Source: Oceaniovalibus sp. ACAM 378 (GTDB taxonomy: Bacteria; Pseudomonadota; Alphaproteobacteria; Rhodobacterales; Rhodobacteraceae). From it: 64,000 bases of DNA. Below are positions 26,211 through 34,756 of this stretch, piece by piece (the stretch's first letter is position 1; every line of letters begins with the position of its first letter). Both the position numbers and the translations under genes were made by a program. The DNA lies in the NCBI RefSeq assembly GCF_008085915.1, contig NZ_VSJK01000004.1, forward strand, positions 124,001-188,000, written 5' to 3'. The notes under the pieces were generated by a model, which saw only the letters and a program-made list of their open reading frames with translations, had not been told where the DNA came from and did no database searches.

Positions 26211-27365
26211 TCAGGGGTTCGCCCGCTCTGCCTCGATCCGGCGCCATTTGGCAACGTTGTCGTTATGCTCGGCAAGGGTTTTGGCAAAGGCGTGACCACC
26301 CGTACCATCGGCCACGAAGAACAGAAATTCACTGTCCACGGGGTTCACCGCCGCCTGCAAACTGGCCAACCCGGGGTTGGCAATCGGCGTCGGCGGCAAC
26401 CCGTCAATGCGATAGGTATTATAAGGCGTTTCGCGGTCCAACTCGCTGCGCCGCAGACCCCGGCCCAACACGCCCTGCCCATTGGTGACGCCATAGATAA
26501 CCGCCGGGTCGGTCTGCAACCGCATCCCCTGACGCAGACGGTTGACGAACACTGCCGCCACCTCTCCACGTTCCTCAGGAACGCCGGTTTCCTTTTCGAT
26601 CAGCGAGGCAAGGATCAGCGCCTCCTCAGGCGTTGTCACCGGCAGATCATCGGCCCGGTTGCGCCAGATTTCGGCCACCCGATCCTGCTGCGCGGTCTGC
26701 ATCAGGGCCACCAGCGCACCTCGGTCGGCGCCCGGCTTTACCTCGTAATTGTCGGGCGCAAGCGATCCTTCTACCGGAATCTCTGACACCTCACCGGTCA
26801 GAAATTCGGCAGCCTTCAACCCTTCGATCACCTGCCAGCTGGTCACACCTTCCGCCATCGCGATCGAGAACCGCGTATCGGCCTTGTCGCGCACCGCAAG
26901 GTATTCTTCCGGTCCCTCATCGGTGGTGGGATCGAATTCTGCCTTGTTTTCAAACCGGTTGGTCGCCGGGTCCAATTCGCGCACCCGCAGGTTCAGCGCA
27001 GTTACGCCGATGTTCAGAACCACCGCCGTGCCGCAGGTGCTCGCCCCGCCGCGTGTGACGATATCCACAATTTCGGCCATCGACGCGCGTTCTGGCACCA
27101 GAAAGCTTCCTGCCTTCAGCGCCTCTGCCTTGTCGGAATAATCGGCACCGATGCGAAAGATCTGCGGGCTGGAAATCGCACCCTGACCGGCCAGATCAGC
27201 GGAAACCCGGTTCATGTTCGAACCTGCTTCGACCTGCACACAGATCGCCTGAGCCAAGGGTCCCTCGGCCGAATACTGCGCCTTGCCCCAAGCCACGATT
27301 CCCCCCGCTGCCGCCAGTATCAGGACGGAAATGGTCAGAAAATTCGAGGCAATATGCCGCCACAT
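26211..27365 (-). CDS. mltG: Endolytic murein transglycosylase MltG
   Basis: Inner-membrane enzyme that cuts nascent glycan strands and so sets their length. It has 384 residues. One transmembrane helix lies at about 8-26 (NFLTISVLILAAAGGIVAW), then a LysM-like subdomain, then the YceG catalytic domain with the catalytic glutamate Glu257 in ASLIEKETG and the following RLQTDPAVIYG and SELDRETPYNTYR motifs. It overlaps fabF by one base, so it is the last gene of the fab operon before the GTA cluster. Confidence 0.96.
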   Translation of the reverse strand: MWRHIASNFLTISVLILAAAGGIVAWGKAQYSAEGPLAQAICVQVEAGSNMNRVSADLAGQGAISSPQIFRIGADYSDKAEALKAGSFLVPERASMAEIVDIVTRGGASTCGTAVVLNIGVTALNLRVRELDPATNRFENKAEFDPTTDEGPEEYLAVRDKADTRFSIAMAEGVTSWQVIEGLKAAEFLTGEVSEIPVEGSLAPDNYEVKPGADRGALVALMQTAQQDRVAEIWRNRADDLPVTTPEEALILASLIEKETGVPEERGEVAAVFVNRLRQGMRLQTDPAVIYGVTNGQGVLGRGLRRSELDRETPYNTYRIDGLPPTPIANPGLASLQAAVNPVDSEFLFFVADGTGGHAFAKTLAEHNDNVAKWRRIEAERANP

Positions 27366-28627
27366 CAGCTTTGAACCCGTCGCAGGACCAGTGAAGCATT
27401 GGTGCCGCCAAATCCGAACGAGTTGCTCAGGGCCACATCAATCTTCCGTTCAACTTTTGCGTTCGCAGCAAGGTTCAGCTTTGGCGTCACCGCCGGGTTG
27501 TCCAGATTGATCGTTGGCGGCGCCACATTGTCACGCATCGCCAGGATACAGAATATGGCCTCGACAGCGCCGGCCGCCCCCAAAAGGTGCCCAATGCTTG
27601 ATTTCGTCGAAGACATCACCGCATTGCCCGCCGCATCGCCAAGCAACCGCTCGACCGCGCCCAACTCGATGGTGTCGGCCATGGTGCTGGTGCCGTGAGC
27701 GTTGATATAGTCGATATCGGCAGGTTCCAACCCGGCCCTGTCCAACGCCGCCTTCATGGCCCGAAACCCACCATTGCCGTCCTCAGAAGGAGCAGTAATG
27801 TGATAGGCATCGCCGGACAGTCCGTAACCGATCACCTCGGCATAGATCTTTGCCCCACGCGCCATAGCATGTTCGTATTCCTCCAGCACGACGACACCTG
27901 CGCCCTCGCCCATGACAAACCCATCCCGGTCAACGTCATAGGGGCGTGAAGCCTTGGTCGGATCATCGGCCCGCTGGGTGCTCAGCGCCTTGCAAGCGTT
28001 GAATCCGGCAATGCCGATTTCGCAAATCGGGCTCTCGGTCCCCCCGGCGATCATCACCTCGGCGTCGCCCCACTGAATCAGCCGGGCGGCATCACCGATG
28101 GCATGGGCGCCGGTTGAACAGGCGGTGACAACCGCATGGTTCGGACCTTTGAAGCCATACCGGATCGACACCTGACCGCTGACCAGATTGATCAGAGCGC
28201 CGGGGATGAAGAACGGTGAAACCCTGCGCGGCCCGCGCTCTTTCAGCAAAACGGCGGTTTCAGCGATACTTTGCAAACCGCCGATCCCGCTGCCGATCAT
28301 CACGCCGGTGCGCAGGCGGTCTTCTTCGTCCTCGGGCATCCATCCCGAATCCTCGACCGCCATTTTCGCAGCCGCCATACCATACAGAATAAAGTCGTCG
28401 ACCTTGCGCTGTTCCTTGGGTTCCATGAACAGATTGGGATTGAACGTGCCGTCGCTGCCATCGCCGCGCGGAACTTCACAGGCATATCCGGTGGCCAGAT
28501 GCGATGCATCGAACCGGGTGATCGTGCCCGCACCGGATTGCCCGTCCAGCAAACGCTTCCAGGTTTCCTCGACCCCCGCGGCCAACGGAGTGACCATTCC
28601 AAGACCGGTGACAACAACTCGCCGCAT
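27365..28627 (-). CDS. fabF: Beta-ketoacyl-ACP synthase II
   Basis: Condensing enzyme elongating acyl-ACP with malonyl-ACP in fatty-acid synthesis. It has 420 residues from MRRVVVTG at 28627, chosen because GAGAGG sits six bases upstream. The ATG two codons earlier would touch that site. The catalytic cysteine is in VVTACSTGAHA (Cys170). The two catalytic histidines are in INAHGTSTMADTIE and SSIGHLLGAAG. It is co-directional with acpP upstream and overlaps mltG by 1 bp. Confidence 0.97.
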   Translation of the reverse strand: MRRVVVTGLGMVTPLAAGVEETWKRLLDGQSGAGTITRFDASHLATGYACEVPRGDGSDGTFNPNLFMEPKEQRKVDDFILYGMAAAKMAVEDSGWMPEDEEDRLRTGVMIGSGIGGLQSIAETAVLLKERGPRRVSPFFIPGALINLVSGQVSIRYGFKGPNHAVVTACSTGAHAIGDAARLIQWGDAEVMIAGGTESPICEIGIAGFNACKALSTQRADDPTKASRPYDVDRDGFVMGEGAGVVVLEEYEHAMARGAKIYAEVIGYGLSGDAYHITAPSEDGNGGFRAMKAALDRAGLEPADIDYINAHGTSTMADTIELGAVERLLGDAAGNAVMSSTKSSIGHLLGAAGAVEAIFCILAMRDNVAPPTINLDNPAVTPKLNLAANAKVERKIDVALSNSFGFGGTNASLVLRRVQS

Positions 28628-28809
28628 GTTCATCCTCTCGATGGTTTCAGGGGCCTGATACACTCTCGGTACCCGGGCGCAAAGTGCAACCCGTATCGGG
28701 CTGGCATGGTTCCGCCCGAACCCGGCCCCGAAAAAGGAAAAAGCGGCGCATCCGACCGGAAACACCGCCTGCTCTCATGTAGTTATTCCTACCCCTGAGG
28801 GTTCAGGAA

Positions 28810-29043
28810 TCAGGACGCTTCGGTAATGAACTTCACCGCGTCGCCAAATGTCTGGATGGTTTCGGCGGCGTCGTCGGGGATCTCGATCCCGAACTCTTCC
28901 TCGAACGCCATCACCAATTCGACCGTGTCCAGGCTGTCGGCGCCCAGATCATCGATGAACGAAGCGTTCTCGGTGACCTTTGCTTCTTCAACGCCCAGAT
29001 GCTCGACGACGATCTTCTTCACGCGCGGTGCGATGTCGCTCAT
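28810..29043 (-). CDS. acpP: Acyl carrier protein
   Basis: Carrier of growing acyl chains. It is a 77-residue acidic protein with the phosphopantetheine serine in GADSLDTVE (Ser37). It has the usual length and the helix II EELFGIEIPD-like segment ([17 protein letters not shown]). The GAGAGGGAAAG site precedes MSDIAPR at 29043. It also donates acyl groups to OlsB and OlsA-type enzymes. Confidence 0.98.
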   Translation of the reverse strand: MSDIAPRVKKIVVEHLGVEEAKVTENASFIDDLGADSLDTVELVMAFEEEFGIEIPDDAAETIQTFGDAVKFITEAS

Positions 29044-29254
29044 ATCTTTCCCTCTCAGGTTCTCGGGGTATGGCCCCCGTTGTCTATACGACCACTTGGG
29101 CCACTCGTCCTGTTCATATGACAGGCAATTGCGGGTTCGCCAAGGCTCCCCCGAAATTTGTGCGCCGCCTATAGCATATCGCCGTTGCCGTGCAAACGGT
29201 TTCGCCATGCTGTGGAGGGCGAGCGGCAGGTCTTACCGCGTCACCGCCAGCCCG

Positions 29255-29992
29255 TCAAAGCATCGCCATTCCGCCGTTCACGTGCAAGGTTGCGCCGGTG
29301 ACATAGCCGCTCTCTTTACTTGCCAGATACAGGACGGCGGCGGCGATTTCATCCGCCTCGCCCATACGGCCAATCGGCACCTGACCCAGCAGTGCGGTTT
29401 TCTGGTCGTCGTTCAGTCCTGCCGTCATGTCCGACACGATGAAGCCCGGTGCCACCGAATTCACGGTGATTCCCCGGCTGGCCACTTCCAGCGCGAGGGA
29501 TTTCGAAAATCCGACCATTCCGGCCTTGCTCGCCGCATAATTTGCCTGCCCCGGATTGCCGGCAGAACCGACGATCGACGAGATGTTGACGATCCGCCCC
29601 CACCGCGCCTTCATCATGCCGCGCAACACGCCCTTGGACAGTTTCATCACCGCCGTCAGGTTGACCTCCAACACGCGGTCCCACTGATCATCACTCATAC
29701 GCAGCATCAGGCCGTCGGCGGTGATACCCGCGTTGTTGACCAGAATATCGACCGAACCCATGGCATCCACTGCCTGCTTCGGCAGCGCCTCGACCGCCGC
29801 CCGGTCAGACAGATTGCACGGCAAGACATAGGCTCGCTCGCCCAGCTCATCGGCCAGCGCCTGCAATGGCGCTTCGCGCGTGCCAGACAGCCCGACCGTC
29901 GCCCCCGCACCATGCAGCGCGCGGGCAATCGCACCGCCCAGCCCGCCCGATGCGCCCGTAATCAATGCCGTTTTTCCTGTCAGATCGAACAT
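29255..29992 (-). CDS. fabG: 3-oxoacyl-ACP reductase
   Basis: NADPH-dependent reductase of the fatty-acid cycle, 245 residues, short-chain dehydrogenase fold. The cofactor motif TGASGGLGGAIA is at 12-23, NNAGIT at 86-91, and the catalytic Ser138/139 lies in NISSIVGSAGNPGQ with Tyr152 and Lys156 in NYAASKAG. The C-terminal GYVTGATLHVNGGMAML is the FabG signature. It lies between fabD and acpP on the minus strand. Confidence 0.97.
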   Translation of the reverse strand: MFDLTGKTALITGASGGLGGAIARALHGAGATVGLSGTREAPLQALADELGERAYVLPCNLSDRAAVEALPKQAVDAMGSVDILVNNAGITADGLMLRMSDDQWDRVLEVNLTAVMKLSKGVLRGMMKARWGRIVNISSIVGSAGNPGQANYAASKAGMVGFSKSLALEVASRGITVNSVAPGFIVSDMTAGLNDDQKTALLGQVPIGRMGEADEIAAAVLYLASKESGYVTGATLHVNGGMAML

Positions 29993-30115
29993 GCGATCTC
30001 CCTTGTTTGCGTTGTTCCGGCGCCCTTTGCGCCATCCTGCGCCGCGCCAACGGCAAATCTGGTCGTCTAATCTCTTGCGGTCGAAGGGGAGTCCGAAACC
30101 CCCGCCTCCCTGCGG

Positions 30116-31042
30116 TCAGAGACGTGCCCGCACATCGTCTGGCGTGCCGACCGCCGCAATGTCCGCCTCGCGGGCGATCCGCCGGATCATGCCCGACAGC
30201 GCCTTGCCTGCGCCGATTTCCCAAAATTCGCTGACCCCTGCGGTTTCCATCACTGCCACGCTCTCACGCCAGCGGACCACGCCAGTGATCTGGCGCACCA
30301 GAAGATCGCGGATCGTGTCCGGATCGCTCACCGGCAAGGCGGTGACATTGCTGATCACCGGCACCACGGGCACGTTGATCGTCACATCGGCCAAGGCCTC
30401 GGCCATTTCGCGCGCTGCAGGCTCCATCAGGGCACAATGGAAGGGCGCCGAAACCGGCAGCATCAGCGCCCGCTTCGCGCCCGCCGCCTTGGCCCGGTCC
30501 ACCGCGCGGCCCACGGCCGCCGCATCGCCCGAAATCACGACCTGCGCCGGATCATTGTCGTTGGCGGCCTGACACACCTGACCCTCAGAGGCATCCGCCG
30601 CCAGCGCCTGCACCGCCGCAAAATCCAGCCCGAGGATCGCCGCCATGGCGCCCTGACCAACCGGAACCGCCGCCTGCATGGCCAGCCCGCGCCGCCGCAA
30701 CAGCCGCGCCGCGTCGGCGATGCTGAACGCCCCCGTCGCGGCCAGTGCCGAATATTCGCCCAGAGAATGCCCCGCCACAAAGGCCGCGCTGTCCACCGTG
30801 ATACCTTCGGCGGCAAGCGCCCGCATGGCCGCCATCGAGGTTGCCATCAGCGCCGGTTGCGCATTGGCGGTCAGCGTCAGATCATCCGCCGTCCCCTCCC
30901 AGATCAGCGCCGAGAGTTTTTCGCCCAAGGCGTCATCCACCTCGTCAAAGACGGCGCGGGCCTCGGGCCAGGTTTCGGCCAGGGCGCGCCCCATGCCGAT
31001 GGTCTGGGCACCCTGCCCGGGAAACACGAATGCGCGGCTCAT
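30116..31042 (-). CDS. fabD: Malonyl-CoA:ACP transacylase
   Basis: Loads malonyl groups on ACP. It has 308 residues with FPGQGAQTIGMGRAL at the N-terminus, the nucleophile in AGHSLGEYSALAA (Ser93), the conserved glutamine in the N-terminal GQGAQ, and the catalytic histidine in SAPFHCALM. It is the first gene of a minus-strand set fabD-fabG-acpP-fabF-mltG. Confidence 0.97.
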   Translation of the reverse strand: MSRAFVFPGQGAQTIGMGRALAETWPEARAVFDEVDDALGEKLSALIWEGTADDLTLTANAQPALMATSMAAMRALAAEGITVDSAAFVAGHSLGEYSALAATGAFSIADAARLLRRRGLAMQAAVPVGQGAMAAILGLDFAAVQALAADASEGQVCQAANDNDPAQVVISGDAAAVGRAVDRAKAAGAKRALMLPVSAPFHCALMEPAAREMAEALADVTINVPVVPVISNVTALPVSDPDTIRDLLVRQITGVVRWRESVAVMETAGVSEFWEIGAGKALSGMIRRIAREADIAAVGTPDDVRARL

Positions 31043-31452
31043 ATCGGACCTCTTCTGTCACTCTCGATCGTGGGCCCGACGACGGGCCTGCGCATTCGTT
31101 AACGCGCCAACCAGCCCTGCGCAACAGCCGGGCAGCCCCGCAGAGTTGCGGGACGCGAGCGTCGCGCAGATGCGCAGATGCCCGCTTATATCGGGTTGGA
31201 CCCGCTCTTATCTCTTTGGGATAGGTTGCCACAGACCAGCTCGACCGATGACTGATCCAGCGATTTTTGCCAAAACCCGGCCCGGCTTGATCGTGGCACG
31301 TCTTGGCGGTTTGTCACGATGTCTCGTAAGGTTTGATTGCAGTTTGGTGCGATCAAGGGGCGAGGCAGTTGCGGCAACCGAAGCTTCCACGGCCCAATTC
31401 GCGCAACCCATAGCGATCTATCCGCCGGTACAGCACTGGCATCGGGCGGGGT
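31043..31452. other. 410-bp space without a recognisable gene
   Basis: Lies between the fabD start and the end of the next minus-strand gene. It should contain the fabD promoter and the 3' end of the neighbour. Short frames in it show no conserved motif, and no RNA gene or clear repeat was seen. Confidence 0.5.
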
Positions 31453-32124
31453 TCAGGCGCCCAGCAATTCGCCCATCGCACCACTGTCCGGCTCGGACAC
31501 AGCACTGACGGATGCCGGGCCGGACTGTACCCTCAGGGCAAATCCGCGCGCGCGGATCATGTCCTGACTGATCCGGCGGCGCATCGGTTCCAACGCCTCT
31601 GCGCTGCCAACACCGACAAGGATATCGCCATCAACCTCGCGCAGCCGCAGATACAGACAGGATGTATCGCAGGTCCCGCGGTTGTGCCGGATGATCAGGC
31701 TGTCGATCTTTTCGAACGGCACCGACAACAGAACCTGTTCGCGCCCCGCATTTGTACGCACGACCTGCCGCAGACGTCCGTGAATCAGATCTATGCGCGC
31801 CTCATAATGCGGCTGGGCCCGCGTCACCCACAACAGCCGCGTCGCCAACCCGACCAAAACCGCGCTGAGCACCAGTTTGATCAGAACGACATCGGCAGAG
31901 TTTTGCGCATCCGATTTGATCCAGAGCACCGCAAGCCCGGTCAGAATCAGCATTGCCAGAGCGCGCATCGAACGCTCCCATGCCACCACGCGGGCCAGCG
32001 TCCGTCGCCCCTGTGTCAGGACATACCCGTCATAAGCGTCGAACATCGACAGCGTTGCGGCGGCGGCCCGTGCGGTGTCTGTCTTGGTCATGGCGGCAAC
32101 TAGGGTCATGGCAAAACTCATCAT
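31453..32124 (-). CDS. Uncharacterised two-helix membrane protein
   Basis: About 223 residues. Two adjacent transmembrane helices (ALAMLILTGLAVLWI and VVLIKLVLSAVLVGLATRLL, about residues 54-95) form a hairpin, followed by a cytoplasmic beta-rich domain of some 100 residues (YEARIDLIHGRLRQVVRTN, SVPFEKIDSLIIRHNRG, LYLRLREVDGDILVGVGSAE). This layout recalls PH-like bacterial membrane proteins, but I do not recognise the family. The start is uncertain: MTKTDTAR eleven codons in is plausible. It is divergent from the rpsF operon. Confidence 0.6.
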   Translation of the reverse strand: MMSFAMTLVAAMTKTDTARAAAATLSMFDAYDGYVLTQGRRTLARVVAWERSMRALAMLILTGLAVLWIKSDAQNSADVVLIKLVLSAVLVGLATRLLWVTRAQPHYEARIDLIHGRLRQVVRTNAGREQVLLSVPFEKIDSLIIRHNRGTCDTSCLYLRLREVDGDILVGVGSAEALEPMRRRISQDMIRARGFALRVQSGPASVSAVSEPDSGAMGELLGA

Positions 32125-32300
32125 TGGGTTTTCTATGCATCGACCCTAGGCAGGGAAATTGTCGGTGTTTGGGTCCGAATAGGCCGGAATAAAGGCAGAA
32201 CGGCAGGACAAGGCGCGCATCTTGCCCTTGCATCGCCGGGCCCCCCTCCGTAAAAGCGCCCATCCTTCCGCAGAGTCTTGCAAACCGCGCAGCCTCTCGT

Positions 32301-32329
32301 GACCGGCAGCGGAAGGTAACTTGCTGGTC
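32301..32329 (+). promoter_or_regulatory. Candidate S6:S18-type leader hairpin before rpsF
   Basis: GAC (32301-32303) pairs with GTC (32327-32329) and CAGC (32307-32310) with GCTG (32323-32326), leaving a 3-nt CGG bulge on the 5' side and a 12-nt loop. A stem with a CCG/CGG bulge in the rpsF leader resembles the S6:S18 autoregulatory motif known from many bacteria. It lies 35 bases before the start codon. Alternative pairing shifts the bulge by one base. Confidence 0.35.
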
Positions 32330-32364
32330 TATGAAATGCGCCTGTAAACAGAACTGGATACCGC

Positions 32365-32724
32365 ATGCCGCTTTACGAGCATGTCTTCATTTCCCGGCAG
32401 GATCTGAGCAACACTCAGGCCGAGGGATTGATCGAACACTTCAGCACCGTCATTGCCGACAACGGTGGCAAAGTGGTCGAGAATGAATACTGGGGCGTCA
32501 AGACGATGGCCTATAAGATCAACAAGAACCGCAAGGGGCACTATGCCTTTTTGCGCACCGACGCCCCCGCTCCTGCCGTTCAGGAAATGGAGCGTCTGAT
32601 GCGCCTGCACGACGACGTGATGCGCGTTCTGACGATCAAGATGGATGAGCACGCCGAAGGCCCCTCGATCCAGATGCAAAAGCGTGACGAACGTGACCGC
32701 GGCGATCGCCGCGAACGCCGCTGA
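32365..32724 (+). CDS. rpsF: 30S ribosomal protein S6
   Basis: Binds the central domain of 16S rRNA together with S18. It has 119 residues: MPLYEHVFISRQDLSNTQAE, VVENEYWGVKTMAYKINKNRKG, ending in an Arg/Asp-rich tail. First gene of the standard rpsF-rpsR-rplI operon. Confidence 0.98.
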   Translation: MPLYEHVFISRQDLSNTQAEGLIEHFSTVIADNGGKVVENEYWGVKTMAYKINKNRKGHYAFLRTDAPAPAVQEMERLMRLHDDVMRVLTIKMDEHAEGPSIQMQKRDERDRGDRRERR

Positions 32725-32746
32725 GCCCCGGGAAAGGACATAAACC

Positions 32747-32974
32747 ATGGCAACGAAACCATTTTTCCGCCGCCGCAAGGTCTGCCCGTTCTCGGGCGAC
32801 AATGCACCAAAGATCGACTATAAGGACACGCGTCTGCTGCAACGGTATATCTCCGAGCGCGGCAAGATCGTTCCTTCGCGCATCACCGCCGTGTCGGCGA
32901 AAAAGCAGCGTGAACTGGCCCGCGCCATCAAGCGCGCGCGTTTTCTCGCCCTGCTGCCCTATGCAGTGAACTGA
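32747..32974 (+). CDS. rpsR: 30S ribosomal protein S18
   Basis: 75 residues, S6 partner on 16S r[23 protein letters not shown] and [20 protein letters not shown] are the S18 signature, with LPYAVN at the end. A GGAAAGGA site precedes it, 22 bp after rpsF. Confidence 0.98.
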   Translation: MATKPFFRRRKVCPFSGDNAPKIDYKDTRLLQRYISERGKIVPSRITAVSAKKQRELARAIKRARFLALLPYAVN

Positions 32975-32985
32975 GGAGAGACACC

Positions 32986-33618
32986 ATGCAAGTCATCCTT
33001 CTTGAGCGCGTGGCCAAACTTGGCCAGATGGGCGAAGTCGTGAACGTCAAGTCCGGCTATGCGCGCAACTTCTTGCTGCCACAGAAAAAAGCCTTGTGGG
33101 CATCCCCCGCAAACCTGGCCGCTTTCGAACAGCAGAAGGCTCAACTTGAGGCCAATAACCTCGAGTCCAAAAAAGAGGCCGAATCTATGGCCAAAAAGCT
33201 GAACGGGCAAAAGTTTGTCGTGATCCGTTCGGCATCCGATTCGGGTGCGCTCTATGGCTCCGTCACAACCCGTGACGCCGCCGACGCCGCACAGGAATCG
33301 GGCTTTACCGTGGACCGCAAGCAGGTCGCGCTGATTGCCCCGATCAAGTATCTGGGTCTGCACGACGTTGTGTTCACGCTCCACCCCGAAGTTCAGGCAA
33401 CCATTCAGCTGAACGTCGCACGTTCGGTCGAAGAAGCCGAGCTTCAGGCATCGGGCAAATCGATTCAAGAACTGGCCGCCGAAGAAGAAGCAGCGGCTGA
33501 GTTCGAGATTCAGGAGTTGTTCGACGATATCGGTGGCGCCGCCAACGAAGATTTCGGCGACGACGAACGCCCCGCACCCCGTGCGGACAGCGACAACGAC
33601 GGCGACGACAACAACTGA
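32986..33618 (+). CDS. rplI: 50S ribosomal protein L9
   Basis: Binds 23S rRNA at the base of the L1 stalk. The N-terminal domain [20 protein letters not shown] and [10 protein letters not shown] are invariant L9 features, followed by a long connecting helix and the C-terminal domain. At 210 residues it is longer than E. coli L9 (149) because of an extra C-terminal segment rich in Glu, Asp and Ala (about 150-210, ending DNDGDDNN), common in Rhodobacteraceae. Confidence 0.97.
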   Translation: MQVILLERVAKLGQMGEVVNVKSGYARNFLLPQKKALWASPANLAAFEQQKAQLEANNLESKKEAESMAKKLNGQKFVVIRSASDSGALYGSVTTRDAADAAQESGFTVDRKQVALIAPIKYLGLHDVVFTLHPEVQATIQLNVARSVEEAELQASGKSIQELAAEEEAAAEFEIQELFDDIGGAANEDFGDDERPAPRADSDNDGDDNN

Positions 33619-33640
33619 TCCTCGCAAATGTGAAAAGCTG

Positions 33641-33670
33641 CGGGCCGCATCACAATGATGCGGCCCGTTT
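33641..33670 (+). terminator. Intrinsic terminator of the rpsF-rpsR-rplI operon
   Basis: Perfect 11-bp stem CGGGCCGCATC / GATGCGGCCCG with a 5-nt loop, followed by TTT, 23 bases past the rplI stop. Confidence 0.85.
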
Positions 33671-33681
33671 GCGTTGATGGC

Positions 33682-34542
33682 TCAGCGCCCGTCCAGCCTG
33701 CCTAGGGTGAATGACAACTCGGTCAGGTCCTCGCCCGGGGCGCCCAGCCTGATCGCGCCGTTGCCGGACAAAAGCGTCCGACGTCGATGGACCGCCATAT
33801 CCGGTCCGTCCCCCATACGCACCACCGACCCCACCGTGCTGTGATCCGAGTATTCCAACTGACCGCTGCGGATGGCCAGCGACCCGTGATCGCGCGAAAC
33901 CGACGGGTGCGCCGCGACGATGTCACAGTCTTCGGCCCGCCCGATGCTCAGCCGCCCGCCCTCGACCAACTGCCAGTGCCGCGTTCCCAGCGAAATCGCC
34001 GCCAGCACCGCAACCGTATCCTGCGCCCCGCCCGACACAACCGTCTGCGCGGCAAGGCTGGTCACGGAACAGGAAAACACAGCTGTCGGCGCTTCTTTCC
34101 CACGCAGCGGCAGCGCTCCGACCGCGACGAACCGCGCCCGGTGGTCGGCTGAAAGATCGTCGTGACAGTGATCCCCGAACAGGATCTCTCCGGGCTTCGC
34201 CAGCCCGGCCAGACGCGCGGCGGTGTTCACCGCATTGCCATAGATGTCGTCAGCATGGCTGAGGATATCGCCAAAATATCCCCCTGCGTGAATGGCAAGA
34301 TTGTCAGGCCAGGGTTCGTTGATCATCGCCCAGGCCGCCTGAAACGCCCGGTCAGGGTGATCAAAGAACGACAGGATGTCATCACCCCGCGCCTTGACGC
34401 AATGCCCGCCCGCCGCTTCGATCAGCACACGCATCCGCATCAGAACCGCATCGATCCGCGCCAGCGCAGGACCACTGCCCAGGGCTTCGTACAACCGGGT
34501 GCTGCCGGTCACGTCTGACACAAGGACACAGGCCAGGGACAT
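33682..34542 (-). CDS. Class III nucleotide cyclase with C-terminal FHA domain
   Basis: 286-residue predicted cytoplasmic signalling protein. The N-terminal 170 residues are a class III cyclase homology domain: first metal Asp in LVSDVTGSTRLYEAL, substrate-specifying Lys and second metal Asp in CVKARGDDILSFF, and transition-state Asn/Arg in NAVNTAARLAGLAKPGE. The usual GDG reads GDD, otherwise the catalytic set is present, so adenylate cyclase activity is plausible. The C-terminal 90 residues form an FHA phosphothreonine-binding domain (RLSIGRAEDCDIVAAHPSVS, then RDHGSL). The start at MSLACVL was chosen because the preceding open frame is unrelated and AGGAG lies upstream. Confidence 0.82.
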   Translation of the reverse strand: MSLACVLVSDVTGSTRLYEALGSGPALARIDAVLMRMRVLIEAAGGHCVKARGDDILSFFDHPDRAFQAAWAMINEPWPDNLAIHAGGYFGDILSHADDIYGNAVNTAARLAGLAKPGEILFGDHCHDDLSADHRARFVAVGALPLRGKEAPTAVFSCSVTSLAAQTVVSGGAQDTVAVLAAISLGTRHWQLVEGGRLSIGRAEDCDIVAAHPSVSRDHGSLAIRSGQLEYSDHSTVGSVVRMGDGPDMAVHRRRTLLSGNGAIRLGAPGEDLTELSFTLGRLDGR

Positions 34543-34703
34543 GTCGCTCAGGGCTCCTAAGGGTATGGGCGGTTGCGCTACCACCCCTGATCCTAGACCG
34601 GGCCGCCCCACATGCGCAACTGCACCGGTCCACAGACAGCAGGCCGGGTGCGGCGGACTTGGGCGTTGAAATCGCCCCGAAATTACCCGGGTGGAAAACG
34701 CAA

Positions 34704-34731
34704 AAGGGCCGCCCGGTTATGGGCGACCCTT
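34704..34731 (-). terminator. Intrinsic terminator after tig
   Basis: Stem AAGGGTCGCCC / GGGCGGCCCTT (one mismatch) with a 6-nt loop, continuing on the minus strand into TT-GCG-TTTT. It lies 26 bases past the tig stop. A T-run also follows on the plus strand, so it may work both ways. Confidence 0.75.
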
Positions 34732-34756
34732 GTTTTCTGCGGTGCGGTCCTGAAAA

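Noticed and set aside
31043-31452. Searched for a tRNA or small protein gene in the fabD upstream space
   Set aside because: No cloverleaf, no conserved short frame and no ribosome-binding site were found.
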